A DNA stretch of 64,000 nt from Nymphaea colorata (lineage: Eukaryota > Streptophyta > Magnoliopsida > Nymphaeales > Nymphaeaceae): NCBI RefSeq assembly GCF_008831285.2, contig NC_045141.1, positions 22,166,742-22,230,741 of the forward strand, written 5' to 3'. The notes under the pieces were generated by a model that saw nothing but the letters and a program-made list of their open reading frames with translations, had not been told where the DNA came from and did no database searches. Below, one piece after another: positions 17,877 through 30,231 of this stretch. The position numbers and the translations under genes were made by a program. The stretch's first letter is position 1; each line of letters starts with the position of its first letter.

Positions 17877-18590
17877 CATGATGCTGACATATAAACTTTT
17901 GGTGCATCTTCGATGGCTTGCTACTTATAGCTCTCTTAGAAACAATTGATTCATGGATATGTGTTTTTGAGATACTAAAAAATCAAATGTTAAAAAGTTT
18001 CAAATAAGGGGAAACATTGCACAGGGTACACAATGGGTATGAAGTTGATAGTGGGGCCAGACTCAATAATTAAGCGGGTCAGGCTTGTGCTGCCGCCAAA
18101 GGATTTGGGCCAGCTAGGCCTGGCTCGATGCCATGCCTTAATTGCGACTTAATAAATATTTTCAATCTAGTTAATGTGAATAAGTTCTTCCAAGACTCAA
18201 AGGTCCATGTAATAGATGAAAGTGAAGGCTGGTAGGTCAACTCTTGCTCACACATAAATAAGTTTTTTGCAAGGACATTAGTTTTCAAAAGTTGAATGGT
18301 GAATTTTTATTTTGCCCAGATTTTAGGATTTTGTAATGTCTTCTTTTTTTTTGAAACTTGTTTCTTTTCATGAATTTCGCTTAATCTAGAGCCGGCCAAG
18401 ATCTTAAAATACTGTGAACCGAAGCAACTTATCTATTTTTGGGCCAACAAGGTTTTTCGTTACCCAAAAGAATACTAAGCTTCCACCCAACCCTTGACTC
18501 ATCGTTTGATGCACGATGTCACGAGAATTCAAAATGAGAACAGACCGTGTACCGGCTCCCACCCCGGCCGTTGGGCTAACCCCTTGATTA

Positions 18591-18700
18591 ATGCAACTTA
18601 TCTAGCTAAACACGTCCACGGAATCATATTAAGATCTTTAAATTGCTTTGAGCCAATGCAACTTATCTAACTGAACACATCCATGGCATCATATTGATGA
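18591..18700. repeat. Imperfect tandem duplication, period 65
   Basis: ATGCAACTTATCT at 18591 recurs at 18656, followed in both units by related sequence (AACAC, TCCA, GG..ATCATATT). About 40 bases of each unit are alike. Confidence 0.6.
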
Positions 18701-19884
18701 TGTATTTTGCTATTTGACTTTTTGATTAGGTTTCGCATTTACTGCTCCAATTATTGGAGCATTACCTGGTAATATAGTTATATTACACAGCTGACGTAAG
18801 TATTTAAATAGAGGTTTGTAAAAAAAATAATTCAACGTTTGATGTATTTATAAATAACTACTTGATATTGGAAAAATTAACAAGCAACCACTTCAGTTTA
18901 TACAAAATAATTCACAAATATACGGTTCATAAATGAAAAGAATTAAAGCACATTCTATAAAACTATTTCACCGCAATTAGAAACACTTCCACGACTCCCT
19001 CCTCTGATTTTCCATGTTATGTCATGGACATGGGAAGATACGTTCCCAAGTTTTGTTAGAGGGAAATTTGAGAAATTTTATAAGGAAGTTGGACTCTTTC
19101 CCTTAGATTGAGTGACTCTCAGATTCACAGTGATCATGCATTTAAAGTCGCCCCTCATTTTGACCTCAATTCTGTTGTAGTTTTGAACATGTAATACATC
19201 CATATTATTGAGTTTGAGGATGTCCTGAAACACACCATTTTATACAATATTGAATATATCAAACACAAGCTTGGTTATATACTCTCAATGTCAAACTCTA
19301 TACCTCTTTCAACTTCAAACACAAGGCCTCACTTTAAAAAAAATTACATGTAAATTTTATAAAATTTCACTTGTTTTATATAAAATTTTTAGAAAATGAT
19401 ATTTGAGTTCCAATCAAAATTTAGAAACTTTAATTCGGCTTTCCTCATAAAAAATTTATGAGTCCACCCTTGGCATCAACACTATATATATAGATATTTT
19501 GTTTTGGGAATTAGACATGCCTGTTCCCATTACAAAGTGCTTATAATGGCCTTTGACAATTTTATGCAGTAATCAAACCGAAACCCGAATAATCTATCTT
19601 TAAGTTAAAGAAACTCAATAAAATTGTTGGAATACTTAAAACTATTACAATGCTTTTAAACGAAGGAGAAAAATGAAGGTTTGGGACAAGGTAGAGATTG
19701 GTAGGCTGTCAGTATCCATTTCATATTTATAAAACGTTAACGTTAAAAAGCACTGAAAAAGTTGAAGCATAATTGTTATGTCATTTTAAGATGCTAAAAA
19801 CAGAATAATATGACAGTCCTTTCGAAAGATCCACGTTATTAGCTGAAAATGTTATAATTTTGATGAGGACTCTAATGTTCCACC

Positions 19885-20444
19885 CTATGTCACCTGAATG
19901 CGGGGTGCAGGTGCCGGTGCCGGTGCCGGTGCGGCACATCTCAAAAAAATTAGGTGCGGCGGTACGGTGAAGATATTTTATTAATATTAATATTATTATT
20001 ATTATTATTATTAATTTTTCGTAAAAATTAAATAACACAATTAAAATTATACATTTTTATGATAGTGGGAAAAAATCAAAAAAGAAATATTTGAAAAAAA
20101 GGCAAACAGATCGTTTTATCAAAGCCACCATTCTTTAGTCCTGTATCGTTTTTTTTGAAAGAGAAAAGAGAACATATAATATATCTATAGATGTATTAAA
20201 TTAGATGCAACGGCCGATGGAGATTTGATTTTGTGGATTTTTAATCTGGTTTCATCCCGAAATCATATTCAGATCCAAACCATACACGAACTTGATCCAA
20301 CTCTTCTGGGTGCGGTTTGGGTGCGCCTCATCATCGGGGTGCGGTTTGGGTGCGGTTTGGGTGCGCACCTGGAGCGCACCCGAACCCGCACCCGCAACGC
20401 ACCCGCGGGTGCGAGCTCCTGAGAAATGCACCCAGGTGACATTG
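19885..20444. mobile_element. hAT-like MITE, 560 bp, with 8-bp target duplication
   Basis: The 8-mer GTTCCACC occurs immediately outside both ends (19877-19884 and 20445-20452). Inside it the left end reads CTATGTCACCTGAATGC and the right end, inverted, CAATGTCACCTGGGTGC: 14 of 17 match. An 8-bp duplication with short inverted termini is the hAT signature. Subterminal regions are GC-rich arrays of GGTGCGG/GGTGCCGG motifs on both sides (about 19900-19965 and 20310-20420), while the middle is AT-rich and has no transposase. Non-autonomous. Confidence 0.7.
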
Positions 20445-23046
20445 GTTCCACCGGTTGCCGGAGACGACGAGCGTCGTTGTCAGCCGTTAATCAAGCATTT
20501 GGACGGCCGGATTAGGTTCCGTGGAGCGCACAGCTGGTCCACTAGATTCAACTACCCGTTCGGCTTCTTTCCCCATTTAATGGATCTTTGTGCTCCATCC
20601 ATCGGCCGGGATAAATATTTCGCGACCGGAAAAGGGCAAAAAAAAAAAGCAACTCGTCGGAAAATTAACTTTCTATCTTGTGAATTTCACGTTAAAAATG
20701 GACCTACTTTTTCAACCGTTATAAATATACCCGTAGCTTTCGTCCGGGCTTGACCCACACGTAATTATCAGTCGACGAGGTTCAACGGGGTTTGAACTTT
20801 GATGACTTGACGGGTTTAGAAAACCAGTTTTGTAAAATTGGCATAGCGGAAGGCAGATTTTTCAAGAAACTCAAAAACCGAAATCCTATTTGAGGGCGAA
20901 ACCAGGTTTTATCTCCCAAAGCCTAGTTTCAGCACGTCATCCAAACACCCCCACATATGACACATAATTTGTTTTTCTCCTGTGTTTGACAGTGAGATAT
21001 TTTGTCAGTGTCACATGAATTTATTTATTCTAAAGATTAAACATGTCAATAAGATAATAATTTAAGTGTTTCTTAAACCTCATACGAAAAAGTAAATTTA
21101 TTACCCACTGTCTGAATTGGCTGCAATTGGTTCATTTTGATCAGGGGTGAAATTAGATTTTTTTTTCAAAATTTTTATATAAGACAAGTAAAATTTTCTA
21201 AAATTTAAACTTAATTTTTTTTAAAAAAACCGCCACTAGTTCTGATCAAAACCATAGCATACTAGCTTGATTCATGTGCACATATCAGAGTGCGACACAT
21301 TATTCGTTATTAAATTTTTTAGTATTTCAAATGTTCTCTATTTTAATTGATTATATGCTATTTATTTATTTATTTATTTGAAAATAGAAACAATAATAGA
21401 TTTTACCCGAACTTGATATTAAATAAGTTCTGGGATTTGGTACGAGTGCTTTGGCCTTTTCATTTGTGCTGGACATAAAAATAATAATAACAATAATAAT
21501 AATGTGGGTCCGTGCGGACAGTTGCCCACATAGGCCGGTGGAAGAGGAAGGTTTAGGGGGTCGCTACTTCTTCCAACTAAAAGTCCAAAGTCCAACCCCT
21601 AGTCTTTAATTTGCAAACACATTCCTAACTTATTTCTGCTTCATGAGAAAATCCCATGTGGCTTCTTGCCTTTCCTTTATATTTATTTTATTTTATTTTA
21701 TTTATTTATTAATTTTTAACTCGGAGGAACCCACTCTGGATCGAGTGACTTGTTTGAAACAGTGAGTTGGTAAGACGTGAGGTTTGAGGCCATGTATTTT
21801 TTGCCACCGCGTTTGTTTGAAGTGGACACACTGTCTCGAACATTATGCTGGTGTTTATTTGTAAGTAATGAAAAGGAAAAAAAATTGGAAATTAGGGCAT
21901 GAATTATTAACATAATGACCAAAGTGCCGCGATGAAAACTGTGTTACTGATATATTCATAAAAAAATTATTTATTTAAATAATTTATTTTTTCAATGTCT
22001 GAAGGCTAAATACCCTTATGCTTCTAAGGTTCCGACTTCCTTTAAGGGCTTGATATACCTAAAATCCATTTTTCAACTTGAATATTATGCTTACAACCGT
22101 TTGCAATCCAAAAAAGTGACACAACGCGGCAATGAAATTCGAACCTTGGATACATTAAATGCAAGCCACCTTGCTGCCCAGTTACACCATGCTTCTGCTT
22201 ATTTAGAACAAGCTTTTTATGTTCTTCCAACTTGATAATATCTTTTATTAGGTCAAGTATTTTGTAGACACAGCAGCCAATGAGACCCTTTTTTCTCAGG
22301 CTTGAATCAAGTGAACACATTTTTTTGAAACTGTTCATTATCTCTCAAACAATGGAGATCTCAAAAAATCATTAAGGCAAATTTTCGTGGCCCCTGCGTT
22401 CAGACTCTTATAAATGTTTGGTCCAATATATTCGGTCATCAAGCCTTGGGCCACATTGAAATATGCAGATCATAAATATGTTCCTTGGCTACATTAATGG
22501 ATACGCCATATTTACTACAAACTAAAATGAAACAATAATCTAAGAGTGTCAACTAACCACCACCCATATGCTTTCGTTCATCCATGGTTCCCACCTGCTT
22601 TCATATAACTCTGTAGAAGCATTTGATGAAGCAGTAGGCCTTAACTCAAAGGTCATCTATGGCCGTATTGACTTAAATACAACAAAAGTTGCAGTGACTA
22701 TTTGACGAAGAAGAAGAGTTAAGGTACCATAACAGGATGGAGCCCATCGATGGTTTATGACTTGTTGAAAAAACCCGACATTATTTGTGCTTATAGGAGA
22801 AGAAGAGGTAAAAGCAAAAATTTATTTGTAAGAATCCCTGTTGGCCGCGATGAAGCAGAAGGGAAAACCGAGAAGGAAGAAGAAGAAAAAGAAGAAAGTG
22901 TCTCGCCAAGAAAGGCGAACAGAGGAGCCTAGGACAAAAAGGGAAGCTATTTTCTAAAACAAACGCTTTAGCTGGACGGTGAAGGATTAAGCAGAGACCT
23001 GGGATAAGTGTATGCAAACTGTGTTTGATTCTGTTTTCTGAAAATG
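20445..23046. other. Intergenic DNA, MITE and SINE fragments
   Basis: No gene is supportable. Near 20935-20952 is an inverted copy of the GTTTGGATGA-type MITE end seen at 1.0 kb. 21145-21245 is a decayed dispersed repeat. 22100-22200 is SINE-like. A 60-codon open frame at 22750 is a low-complexity Glu/Lys run and is not accepted. Confidence 0.4.
22100..22200 (-). mobile_element. tRNA-derived SINE head
   Basis: The minus strand has an A-box-like TGGTGTAACTGGGCAGC and, about 40 bases on, a B-box GGTTCGAATTTCA. Order, spacing and sequence match a tRNA-type RNA polymerase III promoter. I could not fold a clean cloverleaf, so a SINE head is more likely than a tRNA gene. Confidence 0.45.
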
Positions 23047-24568
23047 AGACAAGCTGGCTTAATTTTATTGTCTAAGACAGGTTCTCACCAGTAAACAAAC
23101 GCGTCCTATGACATGAGTACATAATGGTCAAATGAGATGGACGGACTGGTTTGCAAAATTTCATAAACTGAAAGTAGTTCTAAATAACTTCCATGCAGGC
23201 AGAGATCATGTTTCAAAAAAATAACCCCTCCTCTTTTTCTTTAACTTGAAAATGAAGAAGCCATTCCCCCTTGCCATGTAATGTTGGTTTAGCCTGCCAT
23301 AATCACAGTTACCTCCTTAGTAGCATAAAGTTTAATGAAAGCCTCATGAAGTTCAAAAACTTACTAAAACAAGAGCTTCGATCCAGCAAAGGGCCAAAAT
23401 GGGGTAAAAACTCATGACCAGTTGTCTACTCGTCGGGTGCCCCCAAATTGTACTAGTTTCTTGGGTTCCCTTGCATGTTTCTATTAGATGCACAGTCCAA
23501 TGATGTTATCTAGAACACAGCCAAGAGAAGATACCGATACTTCAATCAATCCGCACAATTAGGTTGACAGATTTTCCAAGTCTATATGTGATTCATCATT
23601 AAGGACACTGTAACCATCATAAGAAAACAGTATCCACTCTTGGAGCTTGGAAGGGAATAAGTGTACAAAGAAATCAAAACATATCCAGAAAAAAAATAAT
23701 GTGTCATCTCTTGTCTTGAGAAGAAGATTAAAGTTCTGGCTTGGTGGGAACCCCAAAAGGGGAAAAGGAAAGGAAAAATATTGCAGCGTGAGGTTTAAGT
23801 CCCAGAGGTATGGTTCTCCTTTCGATTTTCATAAGCATCTCCCTTCTGTGGACTCAGACAAGACCCATAAACAGAGTAAGACCATGATTGCCAAATATCA
23901 GCAGTTAGTTTGTCCATAGGGGTACCAAGCACAATGTCATTGAATCATTGTATACGGACAAACAAAACCTGGATCAGATGCTGCCAGTTAGTTAAGTCAA
24001 CTATGGGAACTATGCAAGTATTGGAACTATTCCAATGTACATGCCTACCAAACAAAGCTGCTGAATATGCATACGTGATAGAGGAAGGTAGTACATTAAG
24101 ACACCTATGGTTTCAAGTGTCATCTCTGAGAAGAAAAAACAGATGGATCGGGGAAACAAAATGTGGAAGTCTTTATGGGCATCCCATGCATCAAAATAAT
24201 TTTAGATACAACAGTCCGGTGCCACTGATAGCTGGGGAAAGGTGGAGTTTGCATCCTTAAATGGACTGGGAAATATACATAGAGCTGCAAAGTGTCCAAA
24301 GGACCTGATTACCAAGATAAACTGTGAATCCTTCTCCACAAATGACAAACAGAAAACACCACAGTCAAAGTGGTTAAATAAAAAATGCACTGCACCAGTA
24401 TAAAGGTCACATGGATGCAGTTGACAGGCTAATTGATGGCGACAAATGCAAATAGACCTAAGACAAGTTTACAAAGGAATACAAGTACACAGAAAAGAAG
24501 CATTATAACAAGAAATAGATAAAGCTAGCAAAATAATATGCCTGGCATACCAGACCGGTTCAATTGTC
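23047..24568. repeat. Segmental duplication, copy A
   Basis: This 1.5-kb block recurs in direct orientation at 59341-60815 (copy B). Identity is high throughout, with a roughly 50-bp insertion in A near 23120-23180. The homology continues past 24568 to about 24889, but that part is shared with the inverted copy C (62172-62808). A 116-codon open frame (23910-24260) survives in B with four amino-acid changes and no sign of a known family. Most likely this is 3'-flanking sequence of a gene fragment (see 24729-24833). Confidence 0.9.
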
Positions 24569-24728
24569 TATCAAGTATTGGTGTTCAACCATGATCTCAA
24601 TATTGGACGCACAAGAAGAACAAATACACATTACAAGGAAATGTCAGTTTGACACTTCCAGGGGCCCAAGGCCTCAGCGTCTCCCACTTCTGGAACCAAC
24701 AATAGCACTTCTTGTCATCTTCATTTTT

Positions 24729-24833
24729 CTAACATCGAGGAGTCATGTCCACCAACTCACTTTTCCCTAAGTGGCTCAATGCAATGGGCCACATCAGAAG
24801 TTCATGATCAAAAAGTGTTTGAGGAGCCTCAAT
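24729..24833 (-). pseudogene. Isolated terminal exon of an unrecognised gene
   Basis: On the minus strand the 3' splice site CTTTGATTTGCAG is followed by 34 codons and TAG. The peptide begins IEAPQTLFDHELLMWPI and ends ELVDMTPRC. The same exon, splice site and stop occur in copy C (62229-62333) with four amino-acid changes and no frame loss. It looks like the last coding exon of a real gene, with a 3' untranslated region running into copy A. No upstream exon is visible in the 1.2 kb before the J-protein gene, so here it is probably a stranded fragment. The family is not identified. Confidence 0.45.
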
Positions 24834-24889
24834 CTGCAAATCAAAGGAGGTAGCTTAAACAAAATCTGGGGAAATTATCATTTTTCAGT

Positions 24890-26098
24890 ACTCTGAATCC
24901 ACTCATATTGGTATTAGCGTCCACTCCCCAATCTCTTCCAATCATTTTACAGTTCCTAGCCAGTGCAATATCCCTTCCCATGCTGTTGATCATTCACCAT
25001 TCTCTGACCATACGAGAATATGATTATTTTCACGCAGCTCCCTCTGCATGTCCATGTCAGCTTCCAGAAAATTTCAATGCTTGTACTTCACACATTGCTT
25101 CAGGTAACTATTTAATTTAAAAAGGAAGTTCCTTGACGAAACACCCCAATCTGATTGAAGGATTTTTCTGATTAGAAAAGAAACCACAAACAAGAAAGTG
25201 TCCCTACCCATGGGCCTCACGATTCATGAGAAAATCTTAGCGGCCACATTAATCAAAAGAGTTACAAACGCAGATGAGGTGGGAGATCATCAAGAATCAC
25301 AGGTAACTCCTGAGCAGATAAATAGAGAATAGAAAACCTTTTTGCTTCCAGAATATCAAGAACCAGTGGAAACCCTTTCAGAACAGAGAAAGAATCTTTA
25401 GTGCTTATAATAGCATAAATTTGAACTACGTTAACACCTCTGGAAAGGCTACAAAATGATGCACAAATTCATCAATATGGTACAACTAGTAAATAAAGGT
25501 CGATAATTAACATAAAACAAGAACCTATAGCAAAACGTGAGTAAACGCCATTCAATAATTATATGATAATAAACTACATGCATTTATAAGGAACGTGCAC
25601 ATGATGCGTCAAAATTTAGATTGATGGATCATTAATTGGTTGGAACAGATAGATTCTCTCAGGAGACAAAAGTGAACTAACATCCATTACTATACCCTGA
25701 TGCCTGCTTAGCAGCGGAGACCGAGATGATACAGAGTTATCAAGTGATTACTTTAAAAAGCACCAAGGTACCAGCTATCTCATATCCTGTATAAGCTGTC
25801 ACCACTGAACCCAAAAGCCAAGGTTCGTCGAAATGCACCTCTTGACATGATTAGGCCTCCAAAAGATGAGATAATGTACTCTGTTCCTATACTTGAGCAT
25901 TCCAAAAGATTATAATCAGGATTTCTGCGGACCAGGTCTAAGTAGCCCTAAACATTGTACAACGGGATCCACTGTTAACTAAAAATCCCAGCATTTAAGT
26001 CAGTCCACTAAGTTCGCCTTTGAGGTTCACAATCAGCAAACGCAAAATCCTGTGTCTTAGCAACTTGCCATCTTCAACAGAAATTCAAGCAAAGAAAG
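24890..26098. other. 3' flank of the J-domain gene
   Basis: AT-rich sequence with no long frame. The right part presumably holds the 3' untranslated region of the minus-strand J-protein gene. Confidence 0.4.
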
Positions 26099-27730
26099 CT
26101 AAACAACTGAAACTGAAGCTGGATCAAGCTCCCAACAGCTTTCCTTTGGCAAAGCTGAGTGCTCGGTGCCTGAAAGCTTCCTAGCAGGAATTTGATGAGA
26201 TATTCTCTGAATTTCATCTTTACCAAGAAACTGAATTGCATGAGGACCAATTTCTCTTCTCTTGAACACAGTTTTGAACCCTTCAGCTCTCTCCAAGTAC
26301 GCCATGCTTAATCCGTGAACCTCCGTAAAGTTCGTCAGGAACACAACAATGTCATAACCCCTTCTATCTTCCGGCGAGGAATTCTCATCTCTATCCAATG
26401 TCGCATCACTGTAAAGTGCCCACACCGAGCCTTTAACCGGATAGACGAGGTAAATCTCCTTTGCAATCCTTTCACAATCCACGACATGCGAGAAGATATT
26501 CACAGATTCGACATCCGTCTTCTTTGCAACCTTGAAGTGCCCGCAGGTGACGTGAAACCCGTAGCTTTCCCAACAAACGAGAGTCTTGTCCCCATTGTTC
26601 TGCAAGTCCAACCAACTCATCTGCAACCTGAATGGATCCAGTGAAACAACTTCATCAATCAGTCCGTAGTGCCGGGGCATTCCATCGTCATCGTCATATA
26701 CTGCCCACACCTGACCCTTCTTAAAGCTCCGTTCTGTCCTATCCTGATCGAAATCATAGAAATCTGAATCCTCCACTCGCATTGCCACCAACTTCGAATC
26801 AGGCTTGCCACCATCATCACAGCCATGACGGCCCATCTTCGGCCTAGTGCCATTGCCTCCTGCAAATTGACCCTCATCTAGTCCCCTCTTTCTTTTACGC
26901 TTTGCGCGAACTGAACGCCTAATGTTGCTCCAATCAAATTTGACACCCAAATCATGTTTATCACTCCCTAAGCTACTCTTCGCTGATTGGCGGTGCGTCA
27001 AAGAATCCAAATTCGAAGACGACGTGTTTTTCCCTCCAAGCCCATCTCCCTCCTTGGGCTTCTTCCTTCCTTGGGACCCAGCATTCTCTTCCCTAGACTG
27101 GAATTCTTCGGCCGTGAAGTCCTTCTTGCAATTTGGGCAGACTAGTTTCCGGCCGATATATTTCCGCTCGAACTCGTGGAGCAGCCTGCAGGTGGTGCAG
27201 GCCGTCCAGAAGGTGTCCACCGGCTGGGAGAGATCATGGGTGGTCTGGAACTCGAGCTCGATTCGACGTTTGAGGTCGTAAATCCGCCTCCGGTTACGAT
27301 CGGAGAGGACGGACCACGCCTGGCCCACCAATTTGAAGGCCTCCTCAGAGCCCAAGCATTTGTTCTTATCCGGATGGAGGATGAAGGCGAGCTTTCGGTA
27401 CTGTGACTTGATGGCGTCGAGGGGGGAGAAGGGGGTCACCTGGAGTATGGCGTACCAGTCTGGATCGCCGGCGATGGTGGCAGAGGCGGCAAGGTGGACC
27501 CTGAAGGAGGTCACGAGTTGAGCGATGCCGGGAAGTTGGGGGCAGAGCTTCTCCGCCCTCCTGGCGTGCCTCAGCGCCGATTTGAGGGAACATCCGTTAA
27601 ATTTGCGCTCTGCAATTGACCTGGCCTTCTCTGCGTGTGCTTTTGATTCGCCCTCATCTTCTTCCGTCGTTCTTTCCTCTGCGTCTGTGTTAAGAGTAGG
27701 AGGGAAACCCATTTCCGCAGCGACCGACAT
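26099..27730 (-). CDS. J-domain protein with DUF3444, 543 aa, intronless
   Basis: Starts MSVAAEMGFP; a second ATG is six codons on. A J-domain lies at about 89-155 (DPDWYAILQV to RRRIYDLKRR), with the Hsp70-activating HPD at about 119-121 in ILHPDKNK. A four-cysteine motif follows (CTTC at about 178-181 and CPNC at about 198-201). A basic nuclear-localisation-like cluster, RAKRKRKRG, is at about 277-285. The DUF3444 domain runs from about 336 (KKGQVWAVYDDDDGMPRHYG) to about 515. This architecture is a plant-specific family of Hsp70 co-chaperones, often predicted to be nuclear. The N-terminal helical part (KARSIAERKFNGCSLKSA) is also typical of the family. Many members are intronless, as here. 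Client proteins are unknown. The start near 27730 is supported by a stop shortly upstream in the leader. Confidence 0.9.
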   Translation of the reverse strand: MSVAAEMGFPPTLNTDAEERTTEEDEGESKAHAEKARSIAERKFNGCSLKSALRHARRAEKLCPQLPGIAQLVTSFRVHLAASATIAGDPDWYAILQVTPFSPLDAIKSQYRKLAFILHPDKNKCLGSEEAFKLVGQAWSVLSDRNRRRIYDLKRRIELEFQTTHDLSQPVDTFWTACTTCRLLHEFERKYIGRKLVCPNCKKDFTAEEFQSREENAGSQGRKKPKEGDGLGGKNTSSSNLDSLTHRQSAKSSLGSDKHDLGVKFDWSNIRRSVRAKRKRKRGLDEGQFAGGNGTRPKMGRHGCDDGGKPDSKLVAMRVEDSDFYDFDQDRTERSFKKGQVWAVYDDDDGMPRHYGLIDEVVSLDPFRLQMSWLDLQNNGDKTLVCWESYGFHVTCGHFKVAKKTDVESVNIFSHVVDCERIAKEIYLVYPVKGSVWALYSDATLDRDENSSPEDRRGYDIVVFLTNFTEVHGLSMAYLERAEGFKTVFKRREIGPHAIQFLGKDEIQRISHQIPARKLSGTEHSALPKESCWELDPASVSVV

Positions 27731-27884
27731 ATAGAAAAGAGGGCGGGAGGGTTTTCATTGCAAATCTATAAAAACTGTAAGGATCCCCGCAGAGGGAGAC
27801 AGAGGTGATGAACGGGGAGCTTTTTGGATGATCTCGACCGTAAATCTTGAAAAATCTATGGATGTGGTTTATATAATAAGATCT

Positions 27885-28095
27885 GGATACCGGATCTTAT
27901 GATTTCATTTTTGGATATGAGACCATGGTTGTTCACTTATCATTATTTGGTGTATTTGAATATATGTGTGTGTGAGGGAGAAAATATATATGTCTTTTTC
28001 AATTATCGCCTTTGTTATCTGAATACCGGATCTCATGATTTTTTTTTGGATATGAGACCATGGTTCTTCACTTATAGTCATTGGTGTATTTTGAA
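27885..28095. repeat. Two-copy direct repeat, period about 135
   Basis: GGATATGAGACCATGGTT and about 70 surrounding bases occur at 27885-27963 and again at 28020-28095. The repeat lies just upstream of the J-protein gene, possibly in its promoter. Confidence 0.8.
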
Positions 28096-28284
28096 TATGA
28101 GAAATAACCGATAAAATAGAAATATATAACAAAATTTGGAGACAAAATGTTTCTTATGTAAAAAAAAAAATCTGCAAAAAAAAAACAAACCGCAAAAACA
28201 GAAGCAGGAAGAAGAAATATACAATACAATGCACAGAAAAATAAGAGAGTCGGGGTGAGAGAAGAAAAACGGAGCGGCACAATC

Positions 28285-30070
28285 ACCCTGCCGCAAACGG
28301 GCAGCGACGCTTCAATCGAATGACAAACTGGACATCCCCTTGCACAATACGAGCCACAGAATCTGGCAAAGAGAAGGTGCCCCTGAAGACCCTATTGTTG
28401 CGCTCATCCCAAATGCGCCACCAAACTGAAATAAGCCACGACCTTGAGACATGACCACAAAAAGCAGATAGGTGGGGGGAAGGACAAAAGAGGGAAAGAA
28501 TACAAATGGATGGTGGATTTAAAAGACTAATAATAAGGAAATGCCAGATAGAAGCAAAGACACTAGAAAAAAAATGGCAAGAAGTAAAAATGTGGACCGA
28601 GACTCAGTCGCGACAAGACATAAGTGACACTGGTTAACCAAACTGATGTCAAGGCATTGTAGGTAGTCAAAAGTGTTGATATGAGCAGAAAGGAGAAGCC
28701 AGTCAAAAACAATGGCACGAGGAGATGGGCCAGGAGACCAAAGGGAACAGGGTGGGAGCGACGCGACAGAAGGACCAAAGGAGACCAGGTAGCAAGAAGA
28801 AAAAATGAACTCACAGGTAGGCGAAAGAGGTCAGGATGAGGACGCGGACGATGAGAGGTTAGCAAGACGGAAGAAAAGAGGAAAGACAAAAAGCATGTCG
28901 CACCAAAAGTGAGAGGGGGAGGTGTGAGAGATAGAATTATTCCAGACGCTAGGGGAAGGCAAGTCAAATTTGGAACTAATGAATTGAGTGCTGGGAGAAT
29001 GCTCAGTTGCTAACTGTCACCACCAAGAACACAGAGAATACTCGCAAGCCCAACTAAGATTGGTAACCCCAGCACTCCCAAGAAGACGCGGAAAGGCAAC
29101 CACATGTCAATGTGCTAGGCGATCCGAAGGTCTATCACCATTAAAATAAACTTATGAATGAACTTATTAAACCTACTCAAAACAGCCACAGGAGGCCAAA
29201 AGATAGCCAGAGCATGGAGGGACAAAGGCGCAAGACAATGCTTAGCTAGAGTAATACGGCCTAAAGAGAAAGTAGCTTTCCCTGCCAACACTGAAGGCGA
29301 TCATTAAGCTTCTACTCCATTCCATTCCAAAAGGAGGGTGCAGGAGGCGACAACGTAATCTGAAGGCCCAAATATTCCATGGAAAGACTAGTAGCCTTAC
29401 ACCCAAAGCAAGCTTCCACGAGAAGTACCGTGGTCGAATCCGCATGAATGAGGGAAAGATGACATTTGGCGAAATTGATAGAAAGACCCGAGATGAGCTT
29501 GAAAACCCGAAGGATGAGCCACGTTCTCACAATTTGTTGGCGGGAAGCATTGCTGAACAAGAGAAAGTCGTCAGCATACTGAAGGGTGGAAAATGTTTGT
29601 AAGTGGGAGAGCGAATGAAGTGTGAGGAAGCCAACGACCGTTGCATGATGAAAAAGCGCAGAAAAGCTCTCAGCAATCAAGTTGAAAAGCAAGGACGATA
29701 ACGGGCAACTTTGACGGAAGCCACGCCCGAGACAGAAGAAATCGCCACACTTTCCATTAAAGGAAACTGCAAGCTGGGCCCCAATGACAAGCGACATGAT
29801 CCACTGTCTAAACGATGGACCAAAAGCAAGACAGGTGAGGAGGTCAGAAAGAAACTCCCAACTAACCGAGTCAAAGACTTTAAAGATGTCCAACTTAAGG
29901 ATGAATGAAGGAAGCCGTAGACAGTAAAGAAAGTGAACAACCTCATTGGCCAGGACAACCGTGTCTTGCAGACGCCGACCCTTGACGAAAGCAACTTGAA
30001 AGAGGTTAATGATAGAAGGCATAACAGGCGTAAGCCGCTAACCATTCAAGCGAACACAAAGATAATTCAA
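28285..30070 (-). pseudogene. LINE retrotransposon fragment with reverse transcriptase
   Basis: A minus-strand frame at 29312-30022 reads reverse transcriptase motifs in order: QVAFVKGRRLQD, LKLDIFKVFDSVSW (first Asp of the active site), GFRQSCPLSSLLFNL, and LQYADDFLLFS (YADD). Further along, in other frames, is the typical LINE C-terminal end VWWRIWDERNNRVFRG, finishing at a stop near 28285. The element lacks its 5' half (endonuclease) and has frameshifts between the motifs, so it is dead. The 5' junction at about 30070 lies inside a tandem duplication (30040-30231). Confidence 0.85.
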
Positions 30071-30231
30071 CACCTAGATTATCATGCAAGTGAATCCTGG
30101 CAACTCATTGTTGAACAACTCAAACAACAGTTGAACCATTCAAGCGAACACAAAGATAAATCAACACCATGCTTGATTATCATGCAAGTGAATCCTGGCA
30201 ACTCATTGTTGAACAAATCAAACAACAGTTT
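30040..30231. repeat. 94-bp tandem duplication at the LINE 5' junction
   Basis: AACCATTCAAGCGAACACAA starts units at 30040 and 30134. The shared part ends AACAACAGTT. The first 30 bases of unit 1 belong to the LINE; in unit 2 the same LINE bases recur, so the duplication is younger than the insertion. Confidence 0.85.

Noticed and set aside
22100-22200. tRNA gene on the minus strand
   Set aside because: Has A- and B-box-like motifs, but I could not form a clean acceptor stem and anticodon loop; treated as a SINE head.
23910-24260. 116-codon frame in copy A, repeated at 60159-60509
   Set aside because: Kept open in both copies, but the changes seen between them are amino-acid changing, with no domain; more likely recent duplication than a protein gene.
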